DNA of 64,000 nucleotides from Clostridium acidisoli DSM 12555. Lineage in GTDB: Bacteria > Bacillota > Clostridia > Clostridiales > Clostridiaceae. The stretch's first letter is position 1; every line of letters starts with the position of its first letter. The DNA lies in contig NZ_FWXH01000002.1 of NCBI RefSeq assembly GCF_900176305.1, positions 558,001-622,000 of the forward strand, given 5' to 3'. A program made the translations under genes and the position numbers. The notes beneath the pieces were generated by a model, which was given only the letters and a program-made list of their open reading frames with translations, searched no databases and was not told the origin of the DNA. This document shows, one piece after another, positions 10,162-19,276 of the stretch.

Positions 10162-10857
10162 TTACCTTTTATAATATTTTTGCTCAATATCTTGAATCAT
10201 ACCCTTTTCCATTAGCATTATTAGGTAACATATGATGCTAACAAAAAATAACATCAGTACCATTACTAATTTAATTTTTATGAGTATAATCCAAAGCATA
10301 TACGCTGCTACAATGGATATTATACATATATAAATTTTCCTAATGAAGTACATTGCGGATAACGCCAGAACTTCCTTTTTTTTCAAATAAAATCTTGATA
10401 TTATGGGAAAGATATGAAACCAGAAAGCAATGCATACAAAAATTATAATCTTAGGTATAATTCCTACTGAAGTCAAATTAGAATTATAACTAAAGTATAA
10501 TATTTCAATCCAAGCTAAAGTTATAATAATTATCCCTAAGGTCCAAAAAAATACTGAATCAATAAAATTTAATTTATAAGCTTTAAAAAAGTCTTTTGTA
10601 ACGTTAATGTCACCATCCCTGGTGAGTTTACCCATTATACTTAACATAGCAGTTAGTGCAGGTCCCATAGGTATTGATGACAACATTAAGATAATAATCA
10701 TATACACATTATCGGTGCCATAATTTCTCATTCCTAATGCCACAAATATAAATGGAATATTCGAAACCCAAAAATACAAGTTTCCTAAAAAAAACCACCA
10801 TACATAATTGAAAATAGTAAAAATAGCGCCTTGATTAAATTGACTTTTTTTATTCAT
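10162..10857 (-). CDS. YesL/DUF624-family membrane protein
   Basis: This is a 231-aa integral membrane protein with about five hydrophobic segments and the FNYVWWFFLGNLYFWVSNIPF opening typical of YesL (DUF624) proteins. These are regularly found inside operons for ABC sugar import and polysaccharide breakdown, often beside YesM/YesN systems, as here. The biochemical role of the family is not established; an accessory function in transport or sensing is a guess from context. The start follows AAAGGTGAGG. It lies between the GH1 and 989-aa phosphorylase genes. Confidence 0.85.
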   Translation of the reverse strand: MNKKSQFNQGAIFTIFNYVWWFFLGNLYFWVSNIPFIFVALGMRNYGTDNVYMIIILMLSSIPMGPALTAMLSIMGKLTRDGDINVTKDFFKAYKLNFIDSVFFWTLGIIIITLAWIEILYFSYNSNLTSVGIIPKIIIFVCIAFWFHIFPIISRFYLKKKEVLALSAMYFIRKIYICIISIVAAYMLWIILIKIKLVMVLMLFFVSIICYLIMLMEKGMIQDIEQKYYKR

Positions 10858-10945
10858 ACTATCCTCACCTTTCAGTCATTATTATCAAACTCCGTACTTA
10901 ATAGTTATTTGAACTAGTTCTTCTACATTAGTTTCATTAAGTATA

Positions 10946-12298
10946 TTATAAGTTTTCACCATTATTTTCTATTACACTTTTATACCAAAAACCAGAGTCC
11001 TTTATAATTCTTTCTTGGGTTTGATAATTTATATAAATAAGCCCAAATCTTTCATTATAACCTTCAGCCCATTCAAAATTATCCATTAAAGACCAACAAA
11101 AATATCCTTTTGCATCTACCCCATCCTGAGCTGCTCTCTTATATTCCCTTAAATATCTATTGAGAAAGTCAATTCTCTGAGGATCATGCACCTTACCATC
11201 AAGACTTATCCAATCTGTATTTGAAAGACCATTCTCTGTTATTAGTATAGGTTTTTGATATCTTTCATAAAAGAATTTTGGTCCCCAATATAGAGTTTCA
11301 GGAGTTATTTGCCATTTTATAGCTGTTTGATCATATCCCACATTTTTCTTTACTTTTGCAGGATTGCCATTTTGGTCCATACGTACTCTTGGACCTCTAT
11401 AAATATTTAAGCCCAAAAAATCCACTGGCTGAAAAATAGTTTTCATATCATCTGCACCAATTTTAGGAAGCCACTTTTCAAAAACCTTAAGACCTTCCTC
11501 AGGATAACTTCCAAGGTAAGCAGGATCTATCCACCAGGATGAATTCCAGAGACTAGGGCCATCAAAATCAAAGGTTGCTTTTCTTGCAGCTTCAATATCT
11601 TCTTTTGACTGTGTATCCGGAAACGATACTACCCCAACAGGTGCATATCCAATTTCACAGAGTTCCTTTGAATACTTTCTGATGGTTTGAACTGCTTTTC
11701 CATGTGCAAGAAGTGCATTGTGGCTTGCACATAAAACATCACTCAAATCAAGTTTTAAACCAGGTGCATGAACTCCCTTACTATGTCCCAGTCCAATAAA
11801 ACATTGAGGTTCATTTAGTGTCATCCAATGTTTAACTCTATCTGATAGCCTTTCAACAACAACCTTAGTGTATTCAGCAAACCAATCTGAACTGTCAGGA
11901 TTTAACCAGCCACCCTTTTTAAACAATTCCTGAGGATAGTCCCAATGAAATAGTGTTACATAAGGTGTAATTCCATTATCCAAAAGTTCATCTACTAGTC
12001 TGTCATAAAAATCCAAACCTTTTTCATTGATTTTACCAATACCATTCGGAAGAATTCTAGGCCATGAAATAGACATTCTATAGGCTTTTAATCCAATTTT
12101 CTTCATAAGCTTAACATCTTCCTTGTATCTATGGTAATGATCACATGCAATATTTCCAGTATCACCATCCCTTACAAATCCTGGTCTTTTGCAGCATGTA
12201 TCCCAAACAGAAAGTCCTCTTCCATCTTCGCCGGCAGCTCCTTCAATTTGATAAGCAGCAGTAGCAGCACCCCATATGAAATCTTTTTTAAAACTCAC
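10946..12298 (-). CDS. bglA: GH1 beta-glucosidase
   Basis: This is a cytoplasmic retaining beta-glucosidase of family GH1, 450 aa, the usual length. Residues 1-20 carry the signature FIWGAATAAYQIEGA. The acid/base Glu is in TLNEP near residue 160 and the nucleophile Glu in ITENG near residue 351. The C-terminal CWSLMDNFEWAEGY supplies aglycone and glucose contacts. The start is GTG behind an AGGAGG with a 7-nt gap. It is not a 6-phospho-beta-glucosidase operon: an ABC importer, not a PTS, lies next door, so free beta-glucosides would be hydrolysed to glucose. It can act on disaccharides left by the phosphorylases. Confidence 0.95.
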   Translation of the reverse strand: MSFKKDFIWGAATAAYQIEGAAGEDGRGLSVWDTCCKRPGFVRDGDTGNIACDHYHRYKEDVKLMKKIGLKAYRMSISWPRILPNGIGKINEKGLDFYDRLVDELLDNGITPYVTLFHWDYPQELFKKGGWLNPDSSDWFAEYTKVVVERLSDRVKHWMTLNEPQCFIGLGHSKGVHAPGLKLDLSDVLCASHNALLAHGKAVQTIRKYSKELCEIGYAPVGVVSFPDTQSKEDIEAARKATFDFDGPSLWNSSWWIDPAYLGSYPEEGLKVFEKWLPKIGADDMKTIFQPVDFLGLNIYRGPRVRMDQNGNPAKVKKNVGYDQTAIKWQITPETLYWGPKFFYERYQKPILITENGLSNTDWISLDGKVHDPQRIDFLNRYLREYKRAAQDGVDAKGYFCWSLMDNFEWAEGYNERFGLIYINYQTQERIIKDSGFWYKSVIENNGENL

Positions 12299-12335
12299 TG
12301 TAATACCTCCTTTTTATATTATGTTGTTTTTATTA

Positions 12336-13172
12336 TTAACCTTTTACTCCTCCAACTGTTAATCCACCAATTATCTTTTTTGAAAGGAATGCAAATGCTA
12401 TCATTATAGGAACAACAGAAATTGCAATACATGTGTATATTGTGCCAAATTCAGTCTTATAAACACCCCTTGCAACAACCTGCATAATTGGAAGTGTATA
12501 TTTGTCCATATCAGTTATCAGAATAAGTGGTGTTAAATAGCTATTCCAAGTTCCTATAAATGTAAATATAGACATAGTTGCAATAGAAGGCATAATAAGC
12601 GGCAATCCAATTTTATTAAATGTAGCAAATTCACCTGACCCATCTATTCTCGCTGCTTCAATCAAGGATTCATGAACTGCACCATCTGTATACCCTTTAA
12701 TAAAGAAAACGGAACTTGCATTTGCAATTGCAGGTACAATTAATGGAATATAACTGTTAAGTAAATGTATTTTACTTATTAATTGGTAAAATCCTATGAA
12801 TCCTAACTGCATTGGAATCATCATTGAACCTAAAACAATTGCATAAAGTGCTTTATTACCCTTAAATTTATATCTTGAAAATCCATAAGCAGTTAAAGCA
12901 CTAAAATATCCACTTACTACTGTAGTAGAAACTGCTATGAATAAACTGTTGGCAAATCCTCTCCATATATGAACACTTTCAACTAACCTATGGTAATTAT
13001 TTAATAATGACTTACCTGGCAGAAGCCAGAGTTTTGATGCTATTTCTCCATTTGTATGAGTAGCATCTATGATCATTATATAAAATGGAACTACGCATAT
13101 TAAACTAAGTAAAATTAAAAGTATATAACTAGCCACTTTTTTAATACTTATTGGACTCTTATTTGTTTTCAT
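12336..13172 (-). CDS. ABC sugar transporter permease, MalG type
   Basis: This is the inner-membrane permease subunit of a carbohydrate ABC importer (CUT1 type), with about six membrane segments. The EAA loop that docks the ATPase is visible as ESLIEAARIDGSGEFATFNK in the last third. A GTG start nine bases further upstream would overlap the AGGGGTG ribosome site, so the ATG at 13172 (278 aa) is preferred. It lies about 11 bp downstream of the MalF-type gene. No ATPase gene is in this operon; a shared MsmX-like ATPase elsewhere would be needed, as is common in Firmicutes. Confidence 0.93.
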   Translation of the reverse strand: MKTNKSPISIKKVASYILLILLSLICVVPFYIMIIDATHTNGEIASKLWLLPGKSLLNNYHRLVESVHIWRGFANSLFIAVSTTVVSGYFSALTAYGFSRYKFKGNKALYAIVLGSMMIPMQLGFIGFYQLISKIHLLNSYIPLIVPAIANASSVFFIKGYTDGAVHESLIEAARIDGSGEFATFNKIGLPLIMPSIATMSIFTFIGTWNSYLTPLILITDMDKYTLPIMQVVARGVYKTEFGTIYTCIAISVVPIMIAFAFLSKKIIGGLTVGGVKG

Positions 13173-13183
13173 TAACATCACCC

Positions 13184-14089
13184 CTATTCATCCTCAACAT
13201 TTCCATTTATAAATTTGAAAGTTAGTATAGATACTATAAGTATCAATATAAATAAGCCATATCCAATAGCAGCACCATATCCATAGTTTGAATTTTGGAA
13301 GGCAGTATTATATAGATACATAACAACCGTCAATGTTTGATTATTTGGACCACCTTGCCCTTGAGTCATAACATAAGGAATATCAAATGTCTGCATACCA
13401 CCGATAAGTGATGTAATAGAAGCATATAATAGGGTTGGCTTTAGTAATGGAAATGTTATACTCTTAAAACTCTGCCAAGAAGTTGCCCCATCTATACTTG
13501 CTGACTCATACAATTCAGCTGAAATATTATTTAGTCCTGCTCCAAAAATTATGGCACTATATCCAAACCACATCCACCATGATATAAGTGACATTATTCC
13601 TCTAGAAGTACCTGCAGTCAAAAACCAGTTAATTGGTGCACTCACTATATGTAAGTTTAAAAGAATCTTATTAACTGCACCCGTTTGCCAATCAAATAAA
13701 AAGAAAAATAACACTGCTACTGCTGTTGGTGTAATGAGATTAGGAAGATATATAACTGCTCTAAAAAATTCTTTTCCTCTAAGTTTTTTTGTATTATTAA
13801 ACACTACTGCAAGTAAAAGTGCAAAAACCATCTGTGGGATTACAGCACAAATCCACATTATTAATGTATTTTCTATAGATTGATAAAATACAGGATCATG
13901 AATAAGAGTAACGTAATTTTTAAGACCTACAAAAGTTGCATTTAGTGACATACCATCCCACTTTTGAAGACTTATAACGAAAGTATATATAATCGGATAT
14001 AACGAAAACAACAAAAATATAACAAAATAAGGTATGATGAAGTATATTCCATATCTACCTTTATCTACTTTACTTTTTCCCTTTGGCAT
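13184..14089 (-). CDS. ABC sugar transporter permease, MalF type
   Basis: This is the partner permease of the CUT1 importer, 301 aa, with about six membrane helices. The EAA loop appears as ELYESASIDGATSWQSFKSI near residue 200. The start follows GGAGGTGG. It pairs with the MalG-type gene immediately downstream and with the binding protein upstream, giving an importer for an oligosaccharide that the GH1 enzyme and phosphorylases then break down. A hairpin separates it from the binding-protein gene and may lower permease expression relative to the binding protein. Confidence 0.93.
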   Translation of the reverse strand: MPKGKSKVDKGRYGIYFIIPYFVIFLLFSLYPIIYTFVISLQKWDGMSLNATFVGLKNYVTLIHDPVFYQSIENTLIMWICAVIPQMVFALLLAVVFNNTKKLRGKEFFRAVIYLPNLITPTAVAVLFFFLFDWQTGAVNKILLNLHIVSAPINWFLTAGTSRGIMSLISWWMWFGYSAIIFGAGLNNISAELYESASIDGATSWQSFKSITFPLLKPTLLYASITSLIGGMQTFDIPYVMTQGQGGPNNQTLTVVMYLYNTAFQNSNYGYGAAIGYGLFILILIVSILTFKFINGNVEDE

Positions 14090-14115
14090 GAAACCACCTC
14101 CTAATTTAAATACCC

Positions 14116-14143
14116 TATTAGCTGTTTAAATAAACAGCTAATA
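14116..14143. repeat. Intra-operon hairpin between binding-protein and permease genes
   Basis: A 12-bp perfect stem (14116-14127 with 14132-14143) has a 4-base loop. It lies 15 bp after the stop of the solute-binding protein and 27 bp before the MalF-type start. There is no U-run on the minus strand. Such hairpins in sugar ABC operons commonly stabilise the upstream message so that binding protein exceeds permease; that role is inferred here. Confidence 0.75.
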
Positions 14144-14157
14144 AGGTTCTTATTATG

Positions 14158-15510
14158 TTAGTTTACGTCTATATCTGGGAATGCAGTTTTTACATCTTGC
14201 TTAAACTGTTTTAAAAAGGCATCTTTTGATTTTTGTCCAGTAATATATGAGTCTAAATCATTTTGGAATTTATCGTTAATAGTTTCATCGTACTTAGTAA
14301 TTAACTTACCAGTGATTGATGGGACTATTTCATTATAAGTTTTAGAAATATTCTGTCCATTACAGAAAGCATTTTTTCCAGCATCGGAATTTGAAAATTC
14401 TTGGCTTACTTCTGTTAAAGATGAAAAATCTCCATTTGTTTTTGAATCCCATGTTTGAAATTTCTTAGAATTCATAAACTTTATAAATTGCCATGCAAGT
14501 TCCTTATTCTGACTCTTGCTGTAGATACCTAACCAAGTACCGCCATTATAGTAAGCTGCTGGTGCTTTAGCTAGACCCCAATCTCCACTTGTGTTTTTTG
14601 CATTAGTAGCTATTACGAATGGTAATCCCCAAGTAGGTAGTGCATAACACAATACGTTTGTCCCATTTACTGCGCCGGCCATTGATGCTGACCATGGTGC
14701 TGACCATGAATTAAATTTAGCATCTTCATTGTCACTTCTTATTTGCTTAGCAATATCAATGTATTGCATCATTTTATCATCAATAACTAGCTTATTATTT
14801 ACTACCCAACCTTTTGTTCTGCTACCAAGTGCAACAACAAACATTTCGCTATAATTTGGAAGTAATTTAACTTTACCACCACTTTTATCATTTAATTCTT
14901 TACCAGTTGCTATAAGGGAATCCCATGAACTAAATTTCTTAGAAATTTCATCTGGATCATCTGTTCCAAGATATTGTTTAGCTAAACTTCTCTTGTAGAA
15001 CAATCCACCTGGAGTTGCTTGCCAAGAAAGTGCTCTAATACCTTTATCATCTGCATTTCTTCCAACATCTACAGTATATTTTGCTTCATTTTTTGCAATA
15101 TCTTCTGCGTTGTATGGTGCCTTAGAAAGGTTATCATAATACGGTGTATTAACATATTTGTTTACCATAGCAACTTCTGAAGTGAAAACATCAGGTGCTC
15201 CTGAGCCTGAAGCCAAAACTGATGAAAGCTTTGTTGTATATGCATTATTATCCATGGGTATAACTGTTAAGTTAACCTTAATATTTGGATATTCTTTGTT
15301 AAATTGGTCAATAAAGTGTGATGATTTAAGTTCATCTGTAAAGGACCACAGATTGATTGTTCCTTTGTAATCCTTTGCATCTTTTTGTGTAAAAGAGGTT
15401 TGGCTTGATTTATTATCACTAGTTGAGCTACCACAACCTGTGATAACAGATCCCACTATTGCAATTGACATTGCAATTAGTAATACTTTTTTTAAATAAT
15501 TTTTTTTCAT
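14158..15510 (-). CDS. Extracellular sugar-binding lipoprotein of ABC importer
   Basis: This is the solute-binding lipoprotein (family 1/CUT1) of the importer, 450 aa. The N terminus has a lysine-rich start, a hydrophobic stretch and a lipobox ending at VITGCGSS, so the mature protein should be lipid-anchored at Cys26 on the outer face of the membrane. The body shows the usual INLWSFTDELK opening, and YNGGTWLGIYSKSQNKELAW near the C-terminal lobe. It is the first gene of the transport operon, behind a strong GGGGGG ribosome site and a separate promoter near 15690. Sugar specificity cannot be read directly; context suggests a beta-gluco-oligosaccharide. Confidence 0.94.
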   Translation of the reverse strand: MKKNYLKKVLLIAMSIAIVGSVITGCGSSTSDNKSSQTSFTQKDAKDYKGTINLWSFTDELKSSHFIDQFNKEYPNIKVNLTVIPMDNNAYTTKLSSVLASGSGAPDVFTSEVAMVNKYVNTPYYDNLSKAPYNAEDIAKNEAKYTVDVGRNADDKGIRALSWQATPGGLFYKRSLAKQYLGTDDPDEISKKFSSWDSLIATGKELNDKSGGKVKLLPNYSEMFVVALGSRTKGWVVNNKLVIDDKMMQYIDIAKQIRSDNEDAKFNSWSAPWSASMAGAVNGTNVLCYALPTWGLPFVIATNAKNTSGDWGLAKAPAAYYNGGTWLGIYSKSQNKELAWQFIKFMNSKKFQTWDSKTNGDFSSLTEVSQEFSNSDAGKNAFCNGQNISKTYNEIVPSITGKLITKYDETINDKFQNDLDSYITGQKSKDAFLKQFKQDVKTAFPDIDVN

Positions 15511-15532
15511 AATAATAATTTACCCCCCAAGA

Positions 15533-15625
15533 TTAATTTTTACTAAAAGTACATCCTAACAAGGCCATTTTAGTTTGAAGATTTTTTAATTCATTTTCAG
15601 AAACCAGTTTCGAAAATTGATACAT
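15533..15625 (-). CDS. Possible 30-aa leader peptide ahead of the binding-protein gene
   Basis: A short open frame (MYQFSKLVSENELKNLQTKM, then ten more residues) starts at ATG 15625, behind AAGGAAAGTGGG, and stops 22 bp before the binding-protein start. It would be the first reading frame on the transport mRNA. No family is recognised and codon content is not informative at this length. It may be a chance frame in a long 5' leader. Confidence 0.25.
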   Translation of the reverse strand: MYQFSKLVSENELKNLQTKMALLGCTFSKN

Positions 15626-15687
15626 TAGGCCCACTTTCCTTAAGAATTGTCCCTCCTCAATTCTTATTACACCTTTATAATATATTA

Positions 15688-15701
15688 AAAAAACGTTTAC
15701 T
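15688..15701 (-). promoter_or_regulatory. LacI/CcpA-type operator overlapping the transport-operon promoter
   Basis: On the minus strand the site AGTAAACGTTTTTT fits 12 of 14 positions of the catabolite-responsive consensus TGWAARCGYTWNCW. It overlaps or directly follows a plausible -35, and an AT-rich -10 (TATTAT) lies just downstream, about 160-180 bp before the binding-protein ATG. Binding here would block RNA polymerase. Either CcpA or the local LacI protein could use it. Confidence 0.45.
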
Positions 15702-15756
15702 AAAACGGTACAAAATTACGATATAATATTAAATAATTACGGATTTAAACATTTAC

Positions 15757-15787
15757 ATAAAAAAAAGAGACCCTTATAGAATCCCTT
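15757..15787 (-). terminator. Terminator of the sensor operon
   Basis: On the minus strand a 9-bp stem with some GU pairs (15779-15787 with 15765-15773, loop TATAA) is followed by a run of eight T. It begins 14 bp after the stop of the response-regulator gene. It separates the sensor operon from the transport operon, which restarts at its own promoter. Confidence 0.7.
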
Positions 15788-15800
15788 AAACGTATATATA

Positions 15801-17396
15801 TTAAATTTTTTTGTATTCAGCAGGAGTTAATCCAGTATACCTTTTAAATAATTTACTAAAATATACAGTTTCTTTATATCCTAACATATCACATATTTCA
15901 TAGACCTTCATCTCATGCTTTTTTAATAAAATTTTTGCCCTATCAATTTTAGCTTTTGTTAAATATTCGTTGAAATTTCCACCTGTTTGTTGCTTAAAAA
16001 TAGAACAAAAATAATTTTTACTTATATTAAGTTTATTTGAGATAAGTGTCAAGGTTATATCTTCTTCCACATGATTAAGCACATATTCACATGCCTTTTT
16101 TACCACATTGTCACTTTGATTTAAATTATACTCCTTAATAATTTTGATTAGTTCTGAAATATTCTCAACTAATCTTTTCTCAATGTCTTCAAGTGTCTCT
16201 ACTCCTAAAAAACCAATTTTCAATATTGATGTTAAATCGTATACATTTTCTATAAAATTATATTTTTTTAAAACATTACTATAAATATTGTTTATTACTT
16301 GCGTTAACGTAACATTAATTTTAAACACATCATAATTCATCATTTCAGATATCTCTTTTAGAAGCTCTTTAAGTTTTTCAATGGAATTATCATCAACTAA
16401 AATTATTGAAGTTATTAACTCTTTTTCTTTCTCCAGTGGGTATCTAAATTTATCTCGTCTAATTTGAGATATTTGATTTATATGAATTAATCTGTTGGTT
16501 CCTAATATGTATTTATACTTTAGTGCTTCTTTAGCATTAAAATAGCTTTTATGCATTGAATACAGTTGATTATAAACTTTACCAATACTTATATTTAGCA
16601 CAGCACTCGATTGTTCATTACTTGATTTAAGAATTGCGTCTAGCGCTACTACAAAAATATTATCAAATTCTGTTTCACTAACTTCTAACTTAGTTTGAGC
16701 TATAATAATTTTTTTTCCAAATTCACCATCAACCACACAATAATGACCTAAACCACACTTTTTCATTTCATATTCTATAATACTATTAACCGATTTTTCC
16801 AATAATTCTAAATCATTATTTTCTATTAACTCTTCACAATTAATTACTATTTCATTTATTTCTACAATGGCTACTTGAACTTTATTTTTAATTAATGGAA
16901 GTTCATATTTTGAAATAATCTCATCCATAATCATCAAGTTTTTCCCTCTTAATAAATCATATAATACTTTTTCCTTTGATATAGATTTGTTTTTATTAAA
17001 TTCATTAATGCTTTTTTCCATAGTAAATAATTTTTCATTAACTTTTAACAGCACCTTTTCAAACTTTTCTTGCTCAATAGGTTTTAAAATATAATCAAAA
17101 GCTCCCAGCCTTATTCCTTCCTGAGCATATTTAAAATCATCATATCCACTTAAAAGTAATACCGGAATATCCAAATTCATCTCCCTGATTGCTTTTAACA
17201 ATTCAATTCCACTCATCTTATGCATTTTTATGTCAGTTACTATAAAATCAATTTTGTGACTACTTAACATATTTAGTGCTTCTTCACCATTTTTACAATC
17301 ACAAGCTATATTAAACCCAAATTGTTGCCAATTTACTGTTTTCTTTAATCCTATTCTTATTAACGGTTCATCATCTACTATCATTACAGAATGCAC
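15801..17396 (-). CDS. YesN-type response regulator with AraC DNA-binding domain
   Basis: This is a transcriptional activator with an N-terminal receiver domain (residues 1-120; phospho-acceptor Asp55 in IVTDIKMHKM) and a C-terminal AraC/XylS double helix-turn-helix over the last 100 residues (ISKNYFCSIFKQQTGG and MLGYKETVYFSKLFKRYTG). About 300 residues link them. An upstream GTG at 17411 would place the GGGAGGGG ribosome site inside the coding region, so the GTG at 17396 is preferred (531 aa). It is encoded 30 bp after the kinase. By family it should activate the adjacent ABC/glycoside operon. Confidence 0.93.
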   Translation of the reverse strand: MHSVMIVDDEPLIRIGLKKTVNWQQFGFNIACDCKNGEEALNMLSSHKIDFIVTDIKMHKMSGIELLKAIREMNLDIPVLLLSGYDDFKYAQEGIRLGAFDYILKPIEQEKFEKVLLKVNEKLFTMEKSINEFNKNKSISKEKVLYDLLRGKNLMIMDEIISKYELPLIKNKVQVAIVEINEIVINCEELIENNDLELLEKSVNSIIEYEMKKCGLGHYCVVDGEFGKKIIIAQTKLEVSETEFDNIFVVALDAILKSSNEQSSAVLNISIGKVYNQLYSMHKSYFNAKEALKYKYILGTNRLIHINQISQIRRDKFRYPLEKEKELITSIILVDDNSIEKLKELLKEISEMMNYDVFKINVTLTQVINNIYSNVLKKYNFIENVYDLTSILKIGFLGVETLEDIEKRLVENISELIKIIKEYNLNQSDNVVKKACEYVLNHVEEDITLTLISNKLNISKNYFCSIFKQQTGGNFNEYLTKAKIDRAKILLKKHEMKVYEICDMLGYKETVYFSKLFKRYTGLTPAEYKKI

Positions 17397-17426
17397 TTTT
17401 ACCCCTCCCACAAAACTGTATTACAT

Positions 17427-19256
17427 TTATTTCAACAATTTAAGAGTTAATTTTGTGTAACTCCATTGTTTAGATTCAACAAAAACTCCGCAATCCTCAC
17501 TATAATAAAGCTTTATTCTTTCATTTACATTTCTAAGACCAAGTCCGAAATTCATATTTATTTTTCCATTAATATGATCTTGCAAATCTAAAACTTTTTT
17601 ATTATCCATTCCCTTACCATCATCCTTTACAACTAAATATAAGAAATTTTCGTCAGTTTCAATATAAATATTGATTGTTCCATTTTCACTAATTAACTTC
17701 TCTGAAATTCCATGCTTAACAGCATTTTCTACTAAAGGCTGAATAATAAGCTTTAAAATTTGTTTATTAATATATTGGTCTTCGATTTCAATATTTAAAA
17801 TAATTTGATTGTCGTATCTAATTGTCATTAATGCAACGTAATTTTTTATATAATTTATCTCATCTTTTAACGATACATAATCATTATCCCATTTAATATT
17901 ATATCGCATCATGTCTGCCAAAGAAACTAATGAATCTGCAACTATATAATTTTCTTCAACAAGCGCCATTACTCTTATATTTTCTAAAGTATTAAACAGG
18001 AAGTGTCCATCTATCTGACTTTTTAATGCCCTTAATTCAGTTTCCTTACCAATTACCTCCTTATGTATATTTTCACTTATAAGTTTATCAATAGTTTTCA
18101 TCATTTTTCTAAAGTTGTGTGCTAATATACCCGCCTCATCAGTGCCATATACAGGAATATTAAGTTTTAAATCACCATTTCCTACTTTTTTTATTGAATC
18201 TATAACAATATAAATTCTTTTTAAAATAGCCTTTGTAACAAAATAAATAAATATCAAAAGAACGGTTAATAATAAAGTACTTGTAATTAATAGATCATTT
18301 CTAGAATTCTTAATTCCTTTTGTAACATTAGTAATATCTATTACACTTATTAAATAATTATTTGCTATTGGAGTTTCCTTGTAAAGTATATAATAATTTT
18401 CGCTTCCTTGATTATATACTAACTGTCCACTTTCTTTTTTTAATTTATCTCTTATAAAAATCTTAAAATTATTTCTATTAAACTTTAGATTTTTTAAAAG
18501 TAAATTATTCTCATCCGTATCTAATTCATTTCCATTTAGGTTATAAAAAAATATTTGTCCATTATCTGAACTTTCTTTGTTAAACAAATTAGGTAAAAAA
18601 TCTTTTGATGGCATTGTTACTCTTATGATTCCATCATATTTGTTATCACTATTTACAATTTCCTTATAAAGAGATACAACTAAATCTTTTGACTGCTCAT
18701 TATTTGATGAATTTATTTTAATATCGTTATCGTAATGGTTTACATTAATATATATTGCTCCATTATTTTCAAGAGTTTTTTTATACCAATCATCATCTAT
18801 AATCCTATCTTCTCTATATATTAAAGGCCATATTTCTTCCACGTTTGAATTTGATGTAAAAATATTAATTTGCTTAATTGAAGGGTTATTATTTTGTAAA
18901 TTTATTAACTGCTTATAAGTGGTATCATTAAAATTAATTAATTCACTTGTTTGTACAGCTTTATTGCTATCTAAATATGACATAAGCTCTTGGTTGTTTA
19001 AAGCAGTATTTATAATATTTCTCATTATATAAATACTTTTTTCAATATTATTGCAATCGTTCTGTAACTCATAATTATACTTATTAATGGCGTCTTGTTT
19101 TGCATTATTTGAAAGTTCATAAAAAGTATTCATTGAAAAAAATATTATAGGAATCCCAATAACAATAATATAAGCCAGTATTAATTTTTTCATTAAACTA
19201 TTATTTTTGTTCTTTTTCACGATTTTCTTTAAAAATAATATAATTTTACACTTCAT
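17427..19256 (-). CDS. YesM-type sensor histidine kinase
   Basis: This is a membrane sensor kinase of the LytS/YesM group, 609 aa. One membrane helix (about residues 22-44) precedes an extracellular Cache-like region; a second helix near 322-344 leads to a HAMP segment. The His-kinase box is SQIDGHFLFNTLENI with the phospho-accepting His near 416, and the ATPase ends with DDGKGMD and FGLGLRNVNERI. The start follows GGGGG. It lies between the anchored binding protein and the response regulator, so the three likely form one signalling module for an extracellular sugar. Confidence 0.94.
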   Translation of the reverse strand: MKCKIILFLKKIVKKNKNNSLMKKLILAYIIVIGIPIIFFSMNTFYELSNNAKQDAINKYNYELQNDCNNIEKSIYIMRNIINTALNNQELMSYLDSNKAVQTSELINFNDTTYKQLINLQNNNPSIKQINIFTSNSNVEEIWPLIYREDRIIDDDWYKKTLENNGAIYINVNHYDNDIKINSSNNEQSKDLVVSLYKEIVNSDNKYDGIIRVTMPSKDFLPNLFNKESSDNGQIFFYNLNGNELDTDENNLLLKNLKFNRNNFKIFIRDKLKKESGQLVYNQGSENYYILYKETPIANNYLISVIDITNVTKGIKNSRNDLLITSTLLLTVLLIFIYFVTKAILKRIYIVIDSIKKVGNGDLKLNIPVYGTDEAGILAHNFRKMMKTIDKLISENIHKEVIGKETELRALKSQIDGHFLFNTLENIRVMALVEENYIVADSLVSLADMMRYNIKWDNDYVSLKDEINYIKNYVALMTIRYDNQIILNIEIEDQYINKQILKLIIQPLVENAVKHGISEKLISENGTINIYIETDENFLYLVVKDDGKGMDNKKVLDLQDHINGKINMNFGLGLRNVNERIKLYYSEDCGVFVESKQWSYTKLTLKLLK

Positions 19257-19276
19257 ATTAACCCCCTAAGCTTGTA

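Noticed and set aside
12336-13181. GTG start at 13181 for the MalG-type permease
   Set aside because: It overlaps the ribosome binding site that properly serves the ATG at 13172.
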